Assembly (NCBI RefSeq): GCF_004912135.1
Contig: NZ_STGU01000010.1
Location: 1-64,000 of the forward strand
Reading direction: 5' to 3'
DNA: 64,000 nt
Source: Rhizobium rosettiformans W3
Lineage (GTDB): Bacteria; Pseudomonadota; Alphaproteobacteria; Rhizobiales; Rhizobiaceae
The translations under genes were made by a program, and so were the position numbers. A model generated the notes under the pieces. That model did no database searches. It saw only the letters and a list, made by a program, of their open reading frames with translations, and was not told where the DNA came from. Shown here one piece after another: positions 1 to 7,942 of this stretch (position 1 is its first letter; every line of letters begins with the position of its first letter).

Positions 1-1121
1 GTCTCTTCACCCTGGCCTCCTGTCAGACAGACGACTTCAAGCCCGCTGGGAGCGAGGGTGCTGGAAGCGCGGCGACGGCAGCCGGCAGTCAGACAGGCTT
101 GTACAATCAGACCCTGGGCTCCGGTCCTGTGAAGGTTGCCTATCTCGGCGTGCGCCGAGCCGATCAGCAAAGCCGTCAGGCCGACAGCGAGTATCGTGAC
201 GGGGCGGCCCTGGCCGTCAACACGCTGGGCTCCGACGTCGTGACGCTGACCATGCTGGAGACATTGGAGAAGCCCGAGGCAATCGAGGCCGCTGCCAAGA
301 CCTTGGCGCGCCAGCAGGTCTCCCTGATCATCACCACAGCCCGTGGCGCCGAATTCGAAGTCATTCAGCGAGGTCTCGGTGGTCTTCAGGTGCCGATGAT
401 CGCCTTCCAGACGAACGACGTTGCGCTGCCCCCGGATGTATACGCTTTCGTGTCGAGCCCGACCGACAGCCTCATTGAAAGCGCCTCCTTCGCCATGGCC
501 GAAGGCGCAAGCCACGCCGTGATCCTCGCGTCCTCGCCGGCCGAAAAGCTGGAGGCCGATCGCATCGCCCGCCAGGTCAAGGCTTTCGGTGGCAAGGTGG
601 AGCCGATTGTCGAGCTCGCCGGCGGCACGGTGCCGTCCAAGGCGCTGGCCTCCTGGAGCAAGGCCGACATGGTCGTCCTGATGCCAGGCGTCAAATCGCC
701 CGCTGACGTGCTGAAAAAAGCCGATGCCGCCAAGCCGCCGCGTCCGGGACGTCGCGTTGTCGCCAGCACGGTGCTGACGGCCCAGGATCTCAACGATCCG
801 AAGCTCACCGGCAGCATCGTCTGCCGCTACGACCAGAACGTCCAGAGCCGGATCGGTAGCCGCTACATGGCAAGCTACGGCATGCCGGCATCGGCTCAGG
901 CCGGATACGGCTTTGACGCTATGGCCATGGCAATCGGTTTGGCCGGCCGTTTCGGCGAAGTGGCTTTCGCGCCGGAGCGCATCATGTCGCCGGATGGTTT
1001 CTCCGGCTCGCTCGGCGTCTTCCGCCTGGAAGGTGAACGCAAGGTTCGGCGCAACTGCGATATCTTCAAGGTTGCCAAAGGGTCCTACGTTTTCTTCCAG
1101 AAGGCCCCACCCACGCTGTGA
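1..1121 (+). CDS. periplasmic substrate-binding-type lipoprotein (5' end outside window)
   Basis: The frame is open from the first bases of the window, so the true start lies upstream. The first visible residues, LFTLASC, look like the end of a lipoprotein signal peptide with its lipobox (cysteine codon at 21-23), followed by a Gly/Ala/Ser-rich linker. The remaining 340 or so residues have the alternating alpha/beta pattern of type-1 periplasmic binding proteins (Leu/Ile/Val-binding or LppC-like), with stretches such as VAYLGVRRAD and DAMAMAIGLAGRFG. A TTG at 99 is an artificial start, because it lies after the lipobox. The likely role is an outer- or inner-membrane-anchored ligand-binding lipoprotein. 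The substrate cannot be read, no permease genes are visible, and the 65 or so bases after it hold no obvious terminator. Confidence 0.7.
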   Translation, partial: LFTLASCQTDDFKPAGSEGAGSAATAAGSQTGLYNQTLGSGPVKVAYLGVRRADQQSRQADSEYRDGAALAVNTLGSDVVTLTMLETLEKPEAIEAAAKTLARQQVSLIITTARGAEFEVIQRGLGGLQVPMIAFQTNDVALPPDVYAFVSSPTDSLIESASFAMAEGASHAVILASSPAEKLEADRIARQVKAFGGKVEPIVELAGGTVPSKALASWSKADMVVLMPGVKSPADVLKKADAAKPPRPGRRVVASTVLTAQDLNDPKLTGSIVCRYDQNVQSRIGSRYMASYGMPASAQAGYGFDAMAMAIGLAGRFGEVAFAPERIMSPDGFSGSLGVFRLEGERKVRRNCDIFKVAKGSYVFFQKAPPTL

Positions 1122-1266
1122 TCACCACAGTGTGACCTGATCTGCTGACCGTCATCTTTCGTTTACATTTTCGTCAAACGGAACCATGCTGGGCCGTCTT
1201 CAGCGACCAACCCGGCGGGGAGGCCGGGCGCTGGCCCGGTCACGGGGACGAGATGGGAGTGGGCAG

Positions 1267-1809
1267 ATGAGCGTGAGCAATGTGGAGATGGCAGGAGAAG
1301 CTGGCCGCTATGCGGCTCCTTTGCGCATACTCCATTGGCTGATCGCCGGCCTCGTTATGGCTACCTGGCCCCTCGGCTTGATGATCGGTTTCGTCAAGGA
1401 AGACGTTAAACTGGATTTCTACCTGGTGCATGAGAGCCTCGGCTTCCTTGTTCTCTGGCTCATGCTGCTGCGCATCGGCGCGCGGCTGACGAGCAGCGCT
1501 CCCCTGGTCGAAGCTCCCGCTCTCGAAAAGGCGGCAGCCCATACCGTCCATGGTCTCCTCTATGTCTTCCTCATCATCATGCCCGTATCGGGTTTTCTCG
1601 CGACGAACGCCCATGGTTTTCCGCTGAACTGGTTCGGTCTGTTCACCGTCTGGAGCCCGATCGGCAAGTCGCCGGATATCGCCTTCACCCTGTCGGCCAT
1701 CCATGAATGGAGCGCATGGATCCTTTTGGCACTTTTCGCGTTGCATTTTGCGGCGGTGATTTTTCACCACGTAATCCGCCGCGACCGGACCCTTTACCGC
1801 ATTTTGTAA
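1267..1809 (+). CDS. cytochrome b561 family protein
   Basis: This is a four-helix membrane cytochrome of 180 residues that moves electrons between the quinone pool and a periplasmic partner. The haem-ligand histidines sit in the usual places: LRILHW in helix 1, LVHESLG before helix 2, AAHTVHG in helix 3 and LFALHFAAVIFHH in helix 4. The reading frame is open further upstream (to 1186), but that extension is Arg/Gly-rich and unlike the family. The ATG at 1267, preceded by a GGGAGTGGG purine tract, gives the normal length. A RibD-type reductase gene follows after 19 bases and may be co-transcribed. In this family the partner is often a YceI-like protein or a superoxide:quinone system; none is next to it here. 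Confidence 0.88.
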   Translation: MSVSNVEMAGEAGRYAAPLRILHWLIAGLVMATWPLGLMIGFVKEDVKLDFYLVHESLGFLVLWLMLLRIGARLTSSAPLVEAPALEKAAAHTVHGLLYVFLIIMPVSGFLATNAHGFPLNWFGLFTVWSPIGKSPDIAFTLSAIHEWSAWILLALFALHFAAVIFHHVIRRDRTLYRIL

Positions 1810-1828
1810 AATTCAGGACGGAGACCCG

Positions 1829-2635
1829 ATGCGTAAGATCGACATGACGGATCAGCTCTGGGCACGCCTTCTCGCTATGCGGGGTGCTGGTTCAGGCGTT
1901 TCAGACGAAACAGACCCCGTCATGGCTCTTTACGCCCCGATCGCCGCCGCGAAGGATGGTTTCGTCCTGGCGCAGGTCGGCCAGTCGCTCGACGGACGCG
2001 TCGCCACCCCCTCCGGCGATGCGCGGGACATCTCCGGACCCGAAGGGATCGCCCACCTTCATCGCTGTCGTGCGCTTGTCGAGGCCGTGATTGTCGGTGT
2101 CGGCACAGTCAAATGCGACGACCCCCGGCTGTCCGTGCGGGCCGTCAAAGGCCCGAACCCCGTCCGCGTCGTCATCGATTGCGGCGCGGAACTGACGGGT
2201 GACGAGCGTCTCTTCCGCGATGGCGGCGCGCCCGTGATCCTGATCCAGGCCGATGACGCTCCTGTCAAATCCCACGGCGCCGATGTCATCCGCGTCCGGA
2301 AAGGCGAGGGTGGTCTGGACCCGCAGGAAATCCTCGACGCGCTTGCCGCGCGTGGGTTGCGGCGGATCCTTGTTGAAGGCGGTGCCCGGACGATTGCCCG
2401 GTTTATCGAGGCAGGTCTGGTCGATCGGCTGCATGTGGCCATCGCACCGCTGATCATCGGCTCCGGCCCGGCCGGCATCGCGTTGCCGCCCATCGAAAAA
2501 CTCTCGAGCGCCCATCGCCCGGCGGCCAAGGTTTACACGCTGGGTAGCGACGTGCTCTTCGACTGTGACCTCAGCAGCGCCGCCGGTTCAGCGGCGGGGC
2601 AGGGCGAGGATATCCGTGTGGCCGACCACGCATGA
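1829..2635 (+). CDS. RibD C-terminal-type reductase (stand-alone)
   Basis: This 268-residue protein is a RibD_C (dihydrofolate reductase-like) domain. The family reduces the ribosyl side chain of a GTP-derived diaminopyrimidine to ribityl with NADPH. Visible family marks are AQVGQSLDGRVA near residue 50, VGVGTVKCDDPRLSVR near 92-107, ILVEGGART near 180 and the APLIIGSGPAG turn near 205. The N-terminal zinc deaminase domain of bifunctional RibD (HAE...PCxxxGxTPPC) is absent; about 45 unrelated residues stand in its place. The start has GGAG about 7 bases upstream. The gene converges with the methyltransferase gene, and their 3' ends overlap by 48 bases. It shares this locus with a GTP cyclohydrolase II and a PTPS-like gene, so it may act on a GTP-derived intermediate outside normal riboflavin synthesis. 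A conventional riboflavin role cannot be excluded. Confidence 0.8.
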   Translation: MRKIDMTDQLWARLLAMRGAGSGVSDETDPVMALYAPIAAAKDGFVLAQVGQSLDGRVATPSGDARDISGPEGIAHLHRCRALVEAVIVGVGTVKCDDPRLSVRAVKGPNPVRVVIDCGAELTGDERLFRDGGAPVILIQADDAPVKSHGADVIRVRKGEGGLDPQEILDALAARGLRRILVEGGARTIARFIEAGLVDRLHVAIAPLIIGSGPAGIALPPIEKLSSAHRPAAKVYTLGSDVLFDCDLSSAAGSAAGQGEDIRVADHA

Positions 2636-3385
2636 GCTGCCGGTCTGGCCGACTGCTTCCAGCCTGAAGTCCATCCAGGACCTGATCTCTGGTGCGGTCA
2701 GGCTTCCGATCTCGACCAGCGGCTGCTCCAAACCCTTCAGGAAAGCGATCTGAAGATCTGCCTCCTCCGGTCCCATGACCCATGGGCTGGTCGCGACCGA
2801 AACGCGATAGCGCAGGTTCTCGAATGCGAGCCGTAAGTGATCCGTGGCGTCGGGCCCAAGTGCCGGACCAAACCCCTTGTCTGAACGCTGGTGCTGGTTG
2901 AAATCGATCACCACCTGCCCGTCCAGCGGATGTCGCACCGACCACTCGATCACACCATCATAATTGAGAGCTGCGTAGAGCCCCGTTTTGCTTCGGACCA
3001 GCGCCTCCGCGAAACGATTGCAGAAGTCCGCCGAGCACAGATCGAACAGCGCCGAGGCCGTCACGACCGTGACCTGCCCGAGCGGCAGGTCCTCGAACTG
3101 GTTGAGGTCGAACTGGCGAAACGTCACGTCGCTGGCTCCGCCGATACGCCGTTCGGCCTCCGCGAGAAGCACCGGATCGTAATCGAGCAACTGCCAGGTC
3201 GCAGAGCGGGGAACGCGACCCGAAAGGCTCCGCCATGTCGAGCCTGTGCCGCAGCCGATGTCGATGATCGCGGGCGCTTCGGCCTCGTCGAGGTGCCGCG
3301 ATAGCCGCTCCACCAAGGCGTCTGCGCGCGCTCTCCTGTCGACCGGTTCGCGCAGTGCCAGCCAGTCCTTGTCAAAGCCGCTCAT
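2588..3385 (-). CDS. class I SAM-dependent methyltransferase
   Basis: This 265-residue protein carries the SAM-binding motif I as AIIDIGCGTGS near residues 39-49, then an acidic strand end (LLDYDPVLL) near residue 67 that would hold the ribose hydroxyls. It therefore belongs to the Rossmann-fold methyltransferases, and the acceptor is not predictable from sequence. It is the last gene of a leftward four-gene operon: its ATG overlaps the stop of the glycosyltransferase gene by 4 bases, which suggests translational coupling. Its 3' end runs 48 bases into the 3' end of the opposing reductase gene. In context it probably methylates the glycosylated or pterin-like product of the cluster (inference). 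Confidence 0.82.
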   Translation of the reverse strand: MSGFDKDWLALREPVDRRARADALVERLSRHLDEAEAPAIIDIGCGTGSTWRSLSGRVPRSATWQLLDYDPVLLAEAERRIGGASDVTFRQFDLNQFEDLPLGQVTVVTASALFDLCSADFCNRFAEALVRSKTGLYAALNYDGVIEWSVRHPLDGQVVIDFNQHQRSDKGFGPALGPDATDHLRLAFENLRYRVSVATSPWVMGPEEADLQIAFLKGLEQPLVEIGSLTAPEIRSWMDFRLEAVGQTGSSCVVGHTDILALPRR

Positions 3386-4425
3386 GATATCTTGTCCAAT
3401 GCGTTGGAGATGATCTTAGCCGTCTCGGCCCAGTCGGGCAGGATCGCACCCGCTCGGCGCGCACCCTCAGCCTTTGCGGACCGCTCTTCCGGATCGCTCA
3501 GCAGGCGGCGCAGGGCCGCGCTGAAAGCGTCGACATCATCGACAGGCACGAGGAAGCCCGCCTCCTCCGGCACCACTTCCGGCACGGCTCCGGCATGACA
3601 GGCAACGATCGGCAACCCATGGGAAAGCGCCTCGGCAAAGACCATGCCGTAGCCTTCGTAACGGCTGGCCAGAGCGAAAATGTCGGCCTTGGCAAAATAG
3701 GTGCGCGGCTCCTCGACTTCACCCGCAAGCTCGACCCGTTGTCCGAGTTCGAGCCTGTCAACCTGATCCGCAAGCGCATTGCTCGTGGCCGGATCAAGTG
3801 TCTTGCTGCCGACAATGGTCGCCTTCCAGTGCAGATCCTCCACCTGTTTGAGCGCGGAAAGCAGCACATCGTGTCCCTTGCGTCGCGACAGCGTTCCGAC
3901 GGACAGGATGTTGGGCACAGAATTCTGAGGGGGGACGGTGGACGCTTTCTCCGTGCCCGGCAGCGCCACCGTGATGTGGGAGGCACCGACGTCGTAATTG
4001 GCGACGAGCTCCCGCGCCGTCATGGGAGACGTCACGATCACATGCCGTGCGGCAGAGAGCGCCTTGCGCTCGCTTTCGCGGAACCGGCGCTGCTCCTCCT
4101 CGGTCAGTCCCGTTTCGAGCGCAAGCGGATGGTGGACGAGGGCGACCATCCGCAGCCTCTCGGCCTCCTTCAGCGCAAAGCCCTCAAGCACGCCGAAAGC
4201 CAGCCCGTCCATGACGACGAGCGAGCCCTCCGGCAAGGCCGAAAGAGACTCGCCCGCACGGTCAAGGGTGGTGTCAGAAGGCGCGGGAAAACCGTCACCG
4301 AGCCCGAGCAACTCGACCTCCCACCCGATCTGCTTCAGCCCCTCGATGACCTTGCGGTCATAGCCATAGCCGCCGGTTTTCAGCGAGAGATCGCCGGGAT
4401 AGGCGAAGACGAGAGAACGGCTCAA
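3382..4425 (-). CDS. glycosyltransferase family 4 protein
   Basis: A GT-B fold retaining glycosyltransferase of 347 residues. The N-terminal acceptor domain has the glycine-rich loop SLKTGGYGYDR near residue 14. The C-terminal donor domain starts at ILSVGTLSRRKGHD near residue 172 and carries the GT4 E-x7-E signature as SRYEGYGMVFAEALSHG near residues 258-274. No membrane segment is visible, so it acts in the cytoplasm or at the inner face of the membrane. It overlaps the PTPS-like gene upstream and the methyltransferase gene downstream by 4 bases each. Tight coupling to a PTPS homologue recalls known pteridine glycosyltransferases such as those making cyanopterin, but the sugar and acceptor are unknown. 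Confidence 0.88.
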   Translation of the reverse strand: MSRSLVFAYPGDLSLKTGGYGYDRKVIEGLKQIGWEVELLGLGDGFPAPSDTTLDRAGESLSALPEGSLVVMDGLAFGVLEGFALKEAERLRMVALVHHPLALETGLTEEEQRRFRESERKALSAARHVIVTSPMTARELVANYDVGASHITVALPGTEKASTVPPQNSVPNILSVGTLSRRKGHDVLLSALKQVEDLHWKATIVGSKTLDPATSNALADQVDRLELGQRVELAGEVEEPRTYFAKADIFALASRYEGYGMVFAEALSHGLPIVACHAGAVPEVVPEEAGFLVPVDDVDAFSAALRRLLSDPEERSAKAEGARRAGAILPDWAETAKIISNALDKIS

Positions 4426-4820
4426 AGATCGGCCTCATACCAGCCGCGGGCGGCATGGGACTCATGCAGGGTCACCTTCAGCCGGCAGATGCGGTGGCTC
4501 CCGGCGCCCAGACGCTTGTCGCTTACGGCTTTCGCCAACTGGTCGAAGATGTGCTTGGCGATCACTTCCGTTGTGCTGACCTTACCCTTGAAGGCCTCGA
4601 CTTCGTCGAGATTCTGGTAGTTGAGGGGCTTCAGCACCTCGGCGAGAACCGTGGTGGCTGCACCGATATCGACGGCCAGCCCATCTTCGTCCACATCCTT
4701 GGTGAAGAATGCCGCATCCACGACGAAGGTCGCTCCGTGCATGCCCTGGGCAGGCCCGAAGACCGGACGCGGCAGGCTGTGGGCGATCATGATGTGGTCT
4801 CGAACTTCAACAGCGAACAT
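4422..4820 (-). CDS. 6-pyruvoyl-tetrahydropterin synthase/QueD-like protein with degenerate active site
   Basis: This 132-residue protein has PTPS/QueD fold marks: the IAHSLP segment near residue 13, MHGATF near 27, STTEVIAKHIFDQL near 82-95 and the LHESHAARGWYEA C-terminus, whose Glu would hold the pterin. Set against E. coli QueD (from memory), the catalytic Cys before the second zinc motif is missing, the zinc motif HGH reads HGA, and the catalytic Asp-His pair of LDH reads LNY. Normal 6-carboxy- or 6-pyruvoyl-tetrahydropterin synthesis therefore looks unlikely, although substrate binding may persist. It lies 13 bases after the dehydrogenase gene and overlaps the glycosyltransferase gene by 4 bases. 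It could be a lyase, epimerase or binding protein on a dihydroneopterin-like substrate. Confidence 0.8.
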   Translation of the reverse strand: MFAVEVRDHIMIAHSLPRPVFGPAQGMHGATFVVDAAFFTKDVDEDGLAVDIGAATTVLAEVLKPLNYQNLDEVEAFKGKVSTTEVIAKHIFDQLAKAVSDKRLGAGSHRICRLKVTLHESHAARGWYEADL

Positions 4821-4833
4821 GAGCTCTCTTTCG

Positions 4834-5862
4834 TCAGTAGCGGATGCGGTGGCACAAAGTGTCTTGCGTGGACAGGATACGTCCGTAAGCGGCGGGCAGT
4901 TCAGAAAAACGTGTCTCCCCGGAAATCAGGCAGTCGAGCCTGTCGTCGAGCAACAGGTCGAGGGCCTTGGCGAGGCGGCGCGCATAGCTCCAGCGTGCCC
5001 TGCGCGAGGCGGGGACTGCGCCGACTTGCGAACTGACCAATGAAAGCCGGCGAGAATGGAATGCGCCGCCCAGCGGGATGGTGACAGGCCGATCGCCATA
5101 CCAACTGGCCTCGACAATCTTTGCCTCCACGCCGGCATGGGCAATGGCATTCTCTAGGGCCGCAGCCGATGCCGTCGCATTGATGAGAACGTCGAATTCG
5201 CCGTCGAGCCGGTCGGCCGCAGAGAAACTCAGGCCGAGATCCGTGGCGAGGCCCTGCCGTTCCGGATCGAGATCGACGAGCACGGTCTCCGTGCCCACGA
5301 TGCGTGAGGAAAGATAGGCGACCAGTGATCCGACGACGCCGGCGCCGAAGACGGCAACCCGGTCACCCGGCTGAATGGCTGCGTCCCAAACGATGTTAAG
5401 CGCGGTTTCCATGTTAGCCGTAAGCACCGCGCGTTGTGGTGGCAGCGTTTCCGGCAGGACGGTGACCTGATCAACCGGAAGGACGAACCGGTCCTGATGC
5501 GGATGAAGAGCAAATACGCTCTTGCCCAGGAGATGGTGAGGACCCGCCTCCACATGTCCGACGGCAGCATATCCGTATTTCACCGGAAAGGGGAAAGCGC
5601 CCTGCATATGCGGCCCGCGCATGCGGTCGAACTCGCTCTCGGGCACAGCGCCGCGGAAGATGAGGGACTCGGTTCCACGGCTGATGCCGCTGAAAAGCGT
5701 GCGGACGAGGACCTCGTCATTCGATGGGGCAGGAAGGCCTTCTTCGCGCAGGCCGCAGGTTTCTTTGGCCTCGAACCACAGCGCAAGGGCGTGCGCGCCG
5801 CCGGAAACGGTCTGTTCGTCTTGGTCGAGCTTCAAACTGAATTCCCCGCGCCCTAAATACAT
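4834..5862 (-). CDS. MDR-superfamily (zinc-type alcohol dehydrogenase-like) oxidoreductase
   Basis: A 342-residue medium-chain dehydrogenase/reductase. The N-terminal GroES-like half contains FSGISRGTESLIFRG near residue 58. The nucleotide-binding half has GDRVAVFGAGVVGSLVAYLSS near residues 165-184, with an acidic VDLDPER end that favours NAD over NADP. The classical catalytic-zinc pattern (Cys, then GHE) is not visible; the segment aligned with it reads KYGYAAVGHVEAG. It may therefore be a zinc-independent member like some BchC-related proteins. It is the first gene of the leftward operon with the PTPS-like, glycosyltransferase and methyltransferase genes. It faces the GTP cyclohydrolase II gene across a 132-base divergent region. 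No strong ribosome site precedes the ATG at 5862. Confidence 0.82.
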   Translation of the reverse strand: MYLGRGEFSLKLDQDEQTVSGGAHALALWFEAKETCGLREEGLPAPSNDEVLVRTLFSGISRGTESLIFRGAVPESEFDRMRGPHMQGAFPFPVKYGYAAVGHVEAGPHHLLGKSVFALHPHQDRFVLPVDQVTVLPETLPPQRAVLTANMETALNIVWDAAIQPGDRVAVFGAGVVGSLVAYLSSRIVGTETVLVDLDPERQGLATDLGLSFSAADRLDGEFDVLINATASAAALENAIAHAGVEAKIVEASWYGDRPVTIPLGGAFHSRRLSLVSSQVGAVPASRRARWSYARRLAKALDLLLDDRLDCLISGETRFSELPAAYGRILSTQDTLCHRIRY

Positions 5863-5994
5863 GTCCGAATGGAACGTATGGCTTTAGCAGGCATTTTGTT
5901 CCAAGCACGCCATCAAAATAAATTTATGGCGGCCGCGCAATCCGTCGCCGGAAGTTGGGCGTAATGGATGCCACTGATAGGGAGAGTATGCCTC
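5863..5994. promoter_or_regulatory. divergent intergenic region, dehydrogenase operon / GTP cyclohydrolase II
   Basis: These 132 bases separate two operons that leave in opposite directions, so at least two promoters should be here. An AT-rich patch at about 5911-5930 is bounded by CCAT and ATGG. I could not assign -35/-10 boxes with confidence. The arrangement suggests shared control of the two arms of the cluster. Confidence 0.4.
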
Positions 5995-7101
5995 ATGTCG
6001 AATTCCAGCCAGCCCACTTTCCAGTTCCCCACCGCCGCAATCGAAGTTGAACGCGCCGTCGCAGAACTGCGCTACGGCCGACCCGTCCTGCTTGCGGAGG
6101 GATCACGAAAGCTCGCGGTCGTGGCGCTCGATTGCGTGGCGCCCTCTCTTTACGATCAATTCGCCGCTGTTACCGAAGATCGCCACAGCCTGCTCCTGAC
6201 CGCACCGCGCGCCGCTCGTCTCGGCATCGCCGCAGATAGCGATGTCATCACACCGCTCGCCGGGCTGGCCTTCGATGATGCGTCACGTCTGGCTTACGCT
6301 CTCGGCGCAGAGAAGCCGGCCATCTGGCAGCCCGCTGATGACCTCGCCATCCAGTCGACGGAGCTGGCACGTCTTGCGCTGCTGCTCCCCGCCATGGTGC
6401 TTGCTGATGTGACAGAGATCGCTGACCGCTTCGCCGGCTGCTGCGAGATCGCCGCAAGCCGCCTGAAGGGCGCCGATGTCGCCCGCCAGCGGTTTGAGAA
6501 GGTGGTGCGCACCCGCGTGCCGCTCAAGGATCTCGGCGATGCCGACTTCGTGGTCTTCCGGGGCGGCCTCGCCCAGAAGGATCAGGTCGCGATCGTGGTC
6601 GGCAAGCCTGACATGTCGAAGACCGTCCCGATCCGTATCCATTCGTCCTGCATCACCGGTGACCTCTGCGGCTCGCTGAAATGCGACTGCGGCGACCAGT
6701 TGCGCAACGGTCTTGCTCTGCTCAAGCAGGCAGGCGGCGGCGTTCTGCTCTATCTCGATCAGGAAGGACGCGGCACCGGGATCGGCGCAAAAATGCGCGC
6801 CTATGGCTATCAGCACCTCGGGCTGGACACGATCGATGCCGATGCGGAACTTGGCCTTGCCGAGGAACATCGGCGCTATGAAGCCGCGGTCGCCATGCTG
6901 CGTCAGCTCGGGATCTCGAAGGTCGCGGTCTACACCAACAATCCGACCAAGATTGCCGGCCTGGAACTGGGCGGTATCGAGGTCGAGGCGCGTTCGCCGG
7001 TCACCGGTCGCGTGACCGCGGAAAACCAGAACTACCTGCGCACGAAGACACTGCGTGCCGGCCACATGCTGGATCTGGAAACGCTGGTCGCCGCAGAGTA
7101 A
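5995..7101 (+). CDS. ribA: GTP cyclohydrolase II
   Basis: GTP cyclohydrolase II opens GTP to 2,5-diamino-6-ribosylamino-pyrimidinone 5'-phosphate, releasing formate and pyrophosphate. Of 368 residues, the C-terminal 200 or so form the catalytic domain. The zinc cysteines are in CITGDLCGSLKCDCG near residues 215-229, the active-site segment is LYLDQEGRGTG near 248, and the GTP-binding end is YTNNPTKIAGL near 308. The usual HSEC reads HSSC, and the usual (H/L)RQEGR reads LDQEGR; as I recall, comparable changes occur in other alphaproteobacterial RibA proteins. The N-terminal 170 residues are not a DHBP synthase by eye. ATG 5995 has AGGGAG about 10 bases upstream; an earlier in-frame ATG at 5968 does not. 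It may serve riboflavin synthesis, the neighbouring cluster, or both. Confidence 0.85.
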   Translation: MSNSSQPTFQFPTAAIEVERAVAELRYGRPVLLAEGSRKLAVVALDCVAPSLYDQFAAVTEDRHSLLLTAPRAARLGIAADSDVITPLAGLAFDDASRLAYALGAEKPAIWQPADDLAIQSTELARLALLLPAMVLADVTEIADRFAGCCEIAASRLKGADVARQRFEKVVRTRVPLKDLGDADFVVFRGGLAQKDQVAIVVGKPDMSKTVPIRIHSSCITGDLCGSLKCDCGDQLRNGLALLKQAGGGVLLYLDQEGRGTGIGAKMRAYGYQHLGLDTIDADAELGLAEEHRRYEAAVAMLRQLGISKVAVYTNNPTKIAGLELGGIEVEARSPVTGRVTAENQNYLRTKTLRAGHMLDLETLVAAE

Positions 7102-7129
7102 GCTCCAAGCGGGCAGGGAGGATTTGACT

Positions 7130-7942
7130 ATGGCAAGCGAGCCGGAACGGCTTGGCGGCGATCGTTTCGGTCGGTCTTGGGGTCTCGCCCAGGCTGGCTG
7201 GATCACACAGTTGCGCGCGCGGCCGGCGCTGCTGTCGGACACGATCGCGGGCCTGTCGGGGTTGCTCTTGGGCACGTCGATCGTCGCACTGCTGGTCTCC
7301 TTCCGGCTTCCGCTCGGTTGGGACTTCGTAGCCTCGGTGATCCTTTCACTGGTCCTGATGTTCACGCTGGTCTTGTATGCCCTTCCGGACCACCCGCATC
7401 GGCGGTTCGGGCCGGCCAACCTGGTCACCGCCTTCCGGGCCTGCCTTGTCAGCCTGACGGGTGCGACCGTCCTCTGTTTCGATAGCCTCGCCGCCACCGA
7501 CCTTGCGCTTTGGACGCTCGTGGGCGTGGTGTTGATCGCACTCGCGCTCGACGGGGTCGACGGCTATCTCGCCCGCGTCTACGGCCATGAATCCGCATTC
7601 GGTGCGCGCTTCGACATGGAGGTCGATGCGCTTCTGATCCTCGTGCTCTCGGTAGCGGCGGCCTTGCTGGAAAAGGCGGGGCTCTGGGTGATTTGGATAG
7701 GCTTGATGCGCTACGCCTTCGTGGCAGCCGGCTGGATGATCCCGAGGCTGACAGGGGAGCTTTTCCCGTCCTTCCGGCGCAAATTGGTCTGCGTGATCCA
7801 GATTTCGGCGCTGTGCCTGATCCTCATACCCTTCGTCGAGACACCCTATTCGACGGCTATTGCGGTCGTTGCGCTGCTGGCCTTGATCTACTCCTTCACA
7901 GTGGACATCATCTATCTTCTCCGAAAGCCGGGCACGCCATGA
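7130..7942 (+). CDS. CDP-alcohol phosphatidyltransferase family membrane protein
   Basis: A 270-residue integral membrane enzyme with about six hydrophobic segments. The family signature D-x2-D-G-x2-A-R-x8-G-x3-D-x3-D is intact as DGVDGYLARVYGHESAFGAR followed by FDMEVD, near residues 140-165. Enzymes of this family move a phospho-alcohol from CDP-alcohol to a second alcohol, as in phosphatidylglycerol-phosphate, phosphatidylcholine or phosphatidylinositol-type lipid synthesis. The charged motif lies in the first half after three N-terminal helices. ATG 7130 has GGGAGG 9-10 bases upstream, and the stop overlaps the FkbM methyltransferase start (ATGA). It is 28 bases after the GTP cyclohydrolase II gene, so it is probably co-transcribed. 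The donor and acceptor are unknown. Confidence 0.85.
   Translation: MASEPERLGGDRFGRSWGLAQAGWITQLRARPALLSDTIAGLSGLLLGTSIVALLVSFRLPLGWDFVASVILSLVLMFTLVLYALPDHPHRRFGPANLVTAFRACLVSLTGATVLCFDSLAATDLALWTLVGVVLIALALDGVDGYLARVYGHESAFGARFDMEVDALLILVLSVAAALLEKAGLWVIWIGLMRYAFVAAGWMIPRLTGELFPSFRRKLVCVIQISALCLILIPFVETPYSTAIAVVALLALIYSFTVDIIYLLRKPGTP

Noticed and set aside
1829-2635. Full bifunctional RibD
   Set aside because: The deaminase zinc motif is absent, so only the reductase domain is called.
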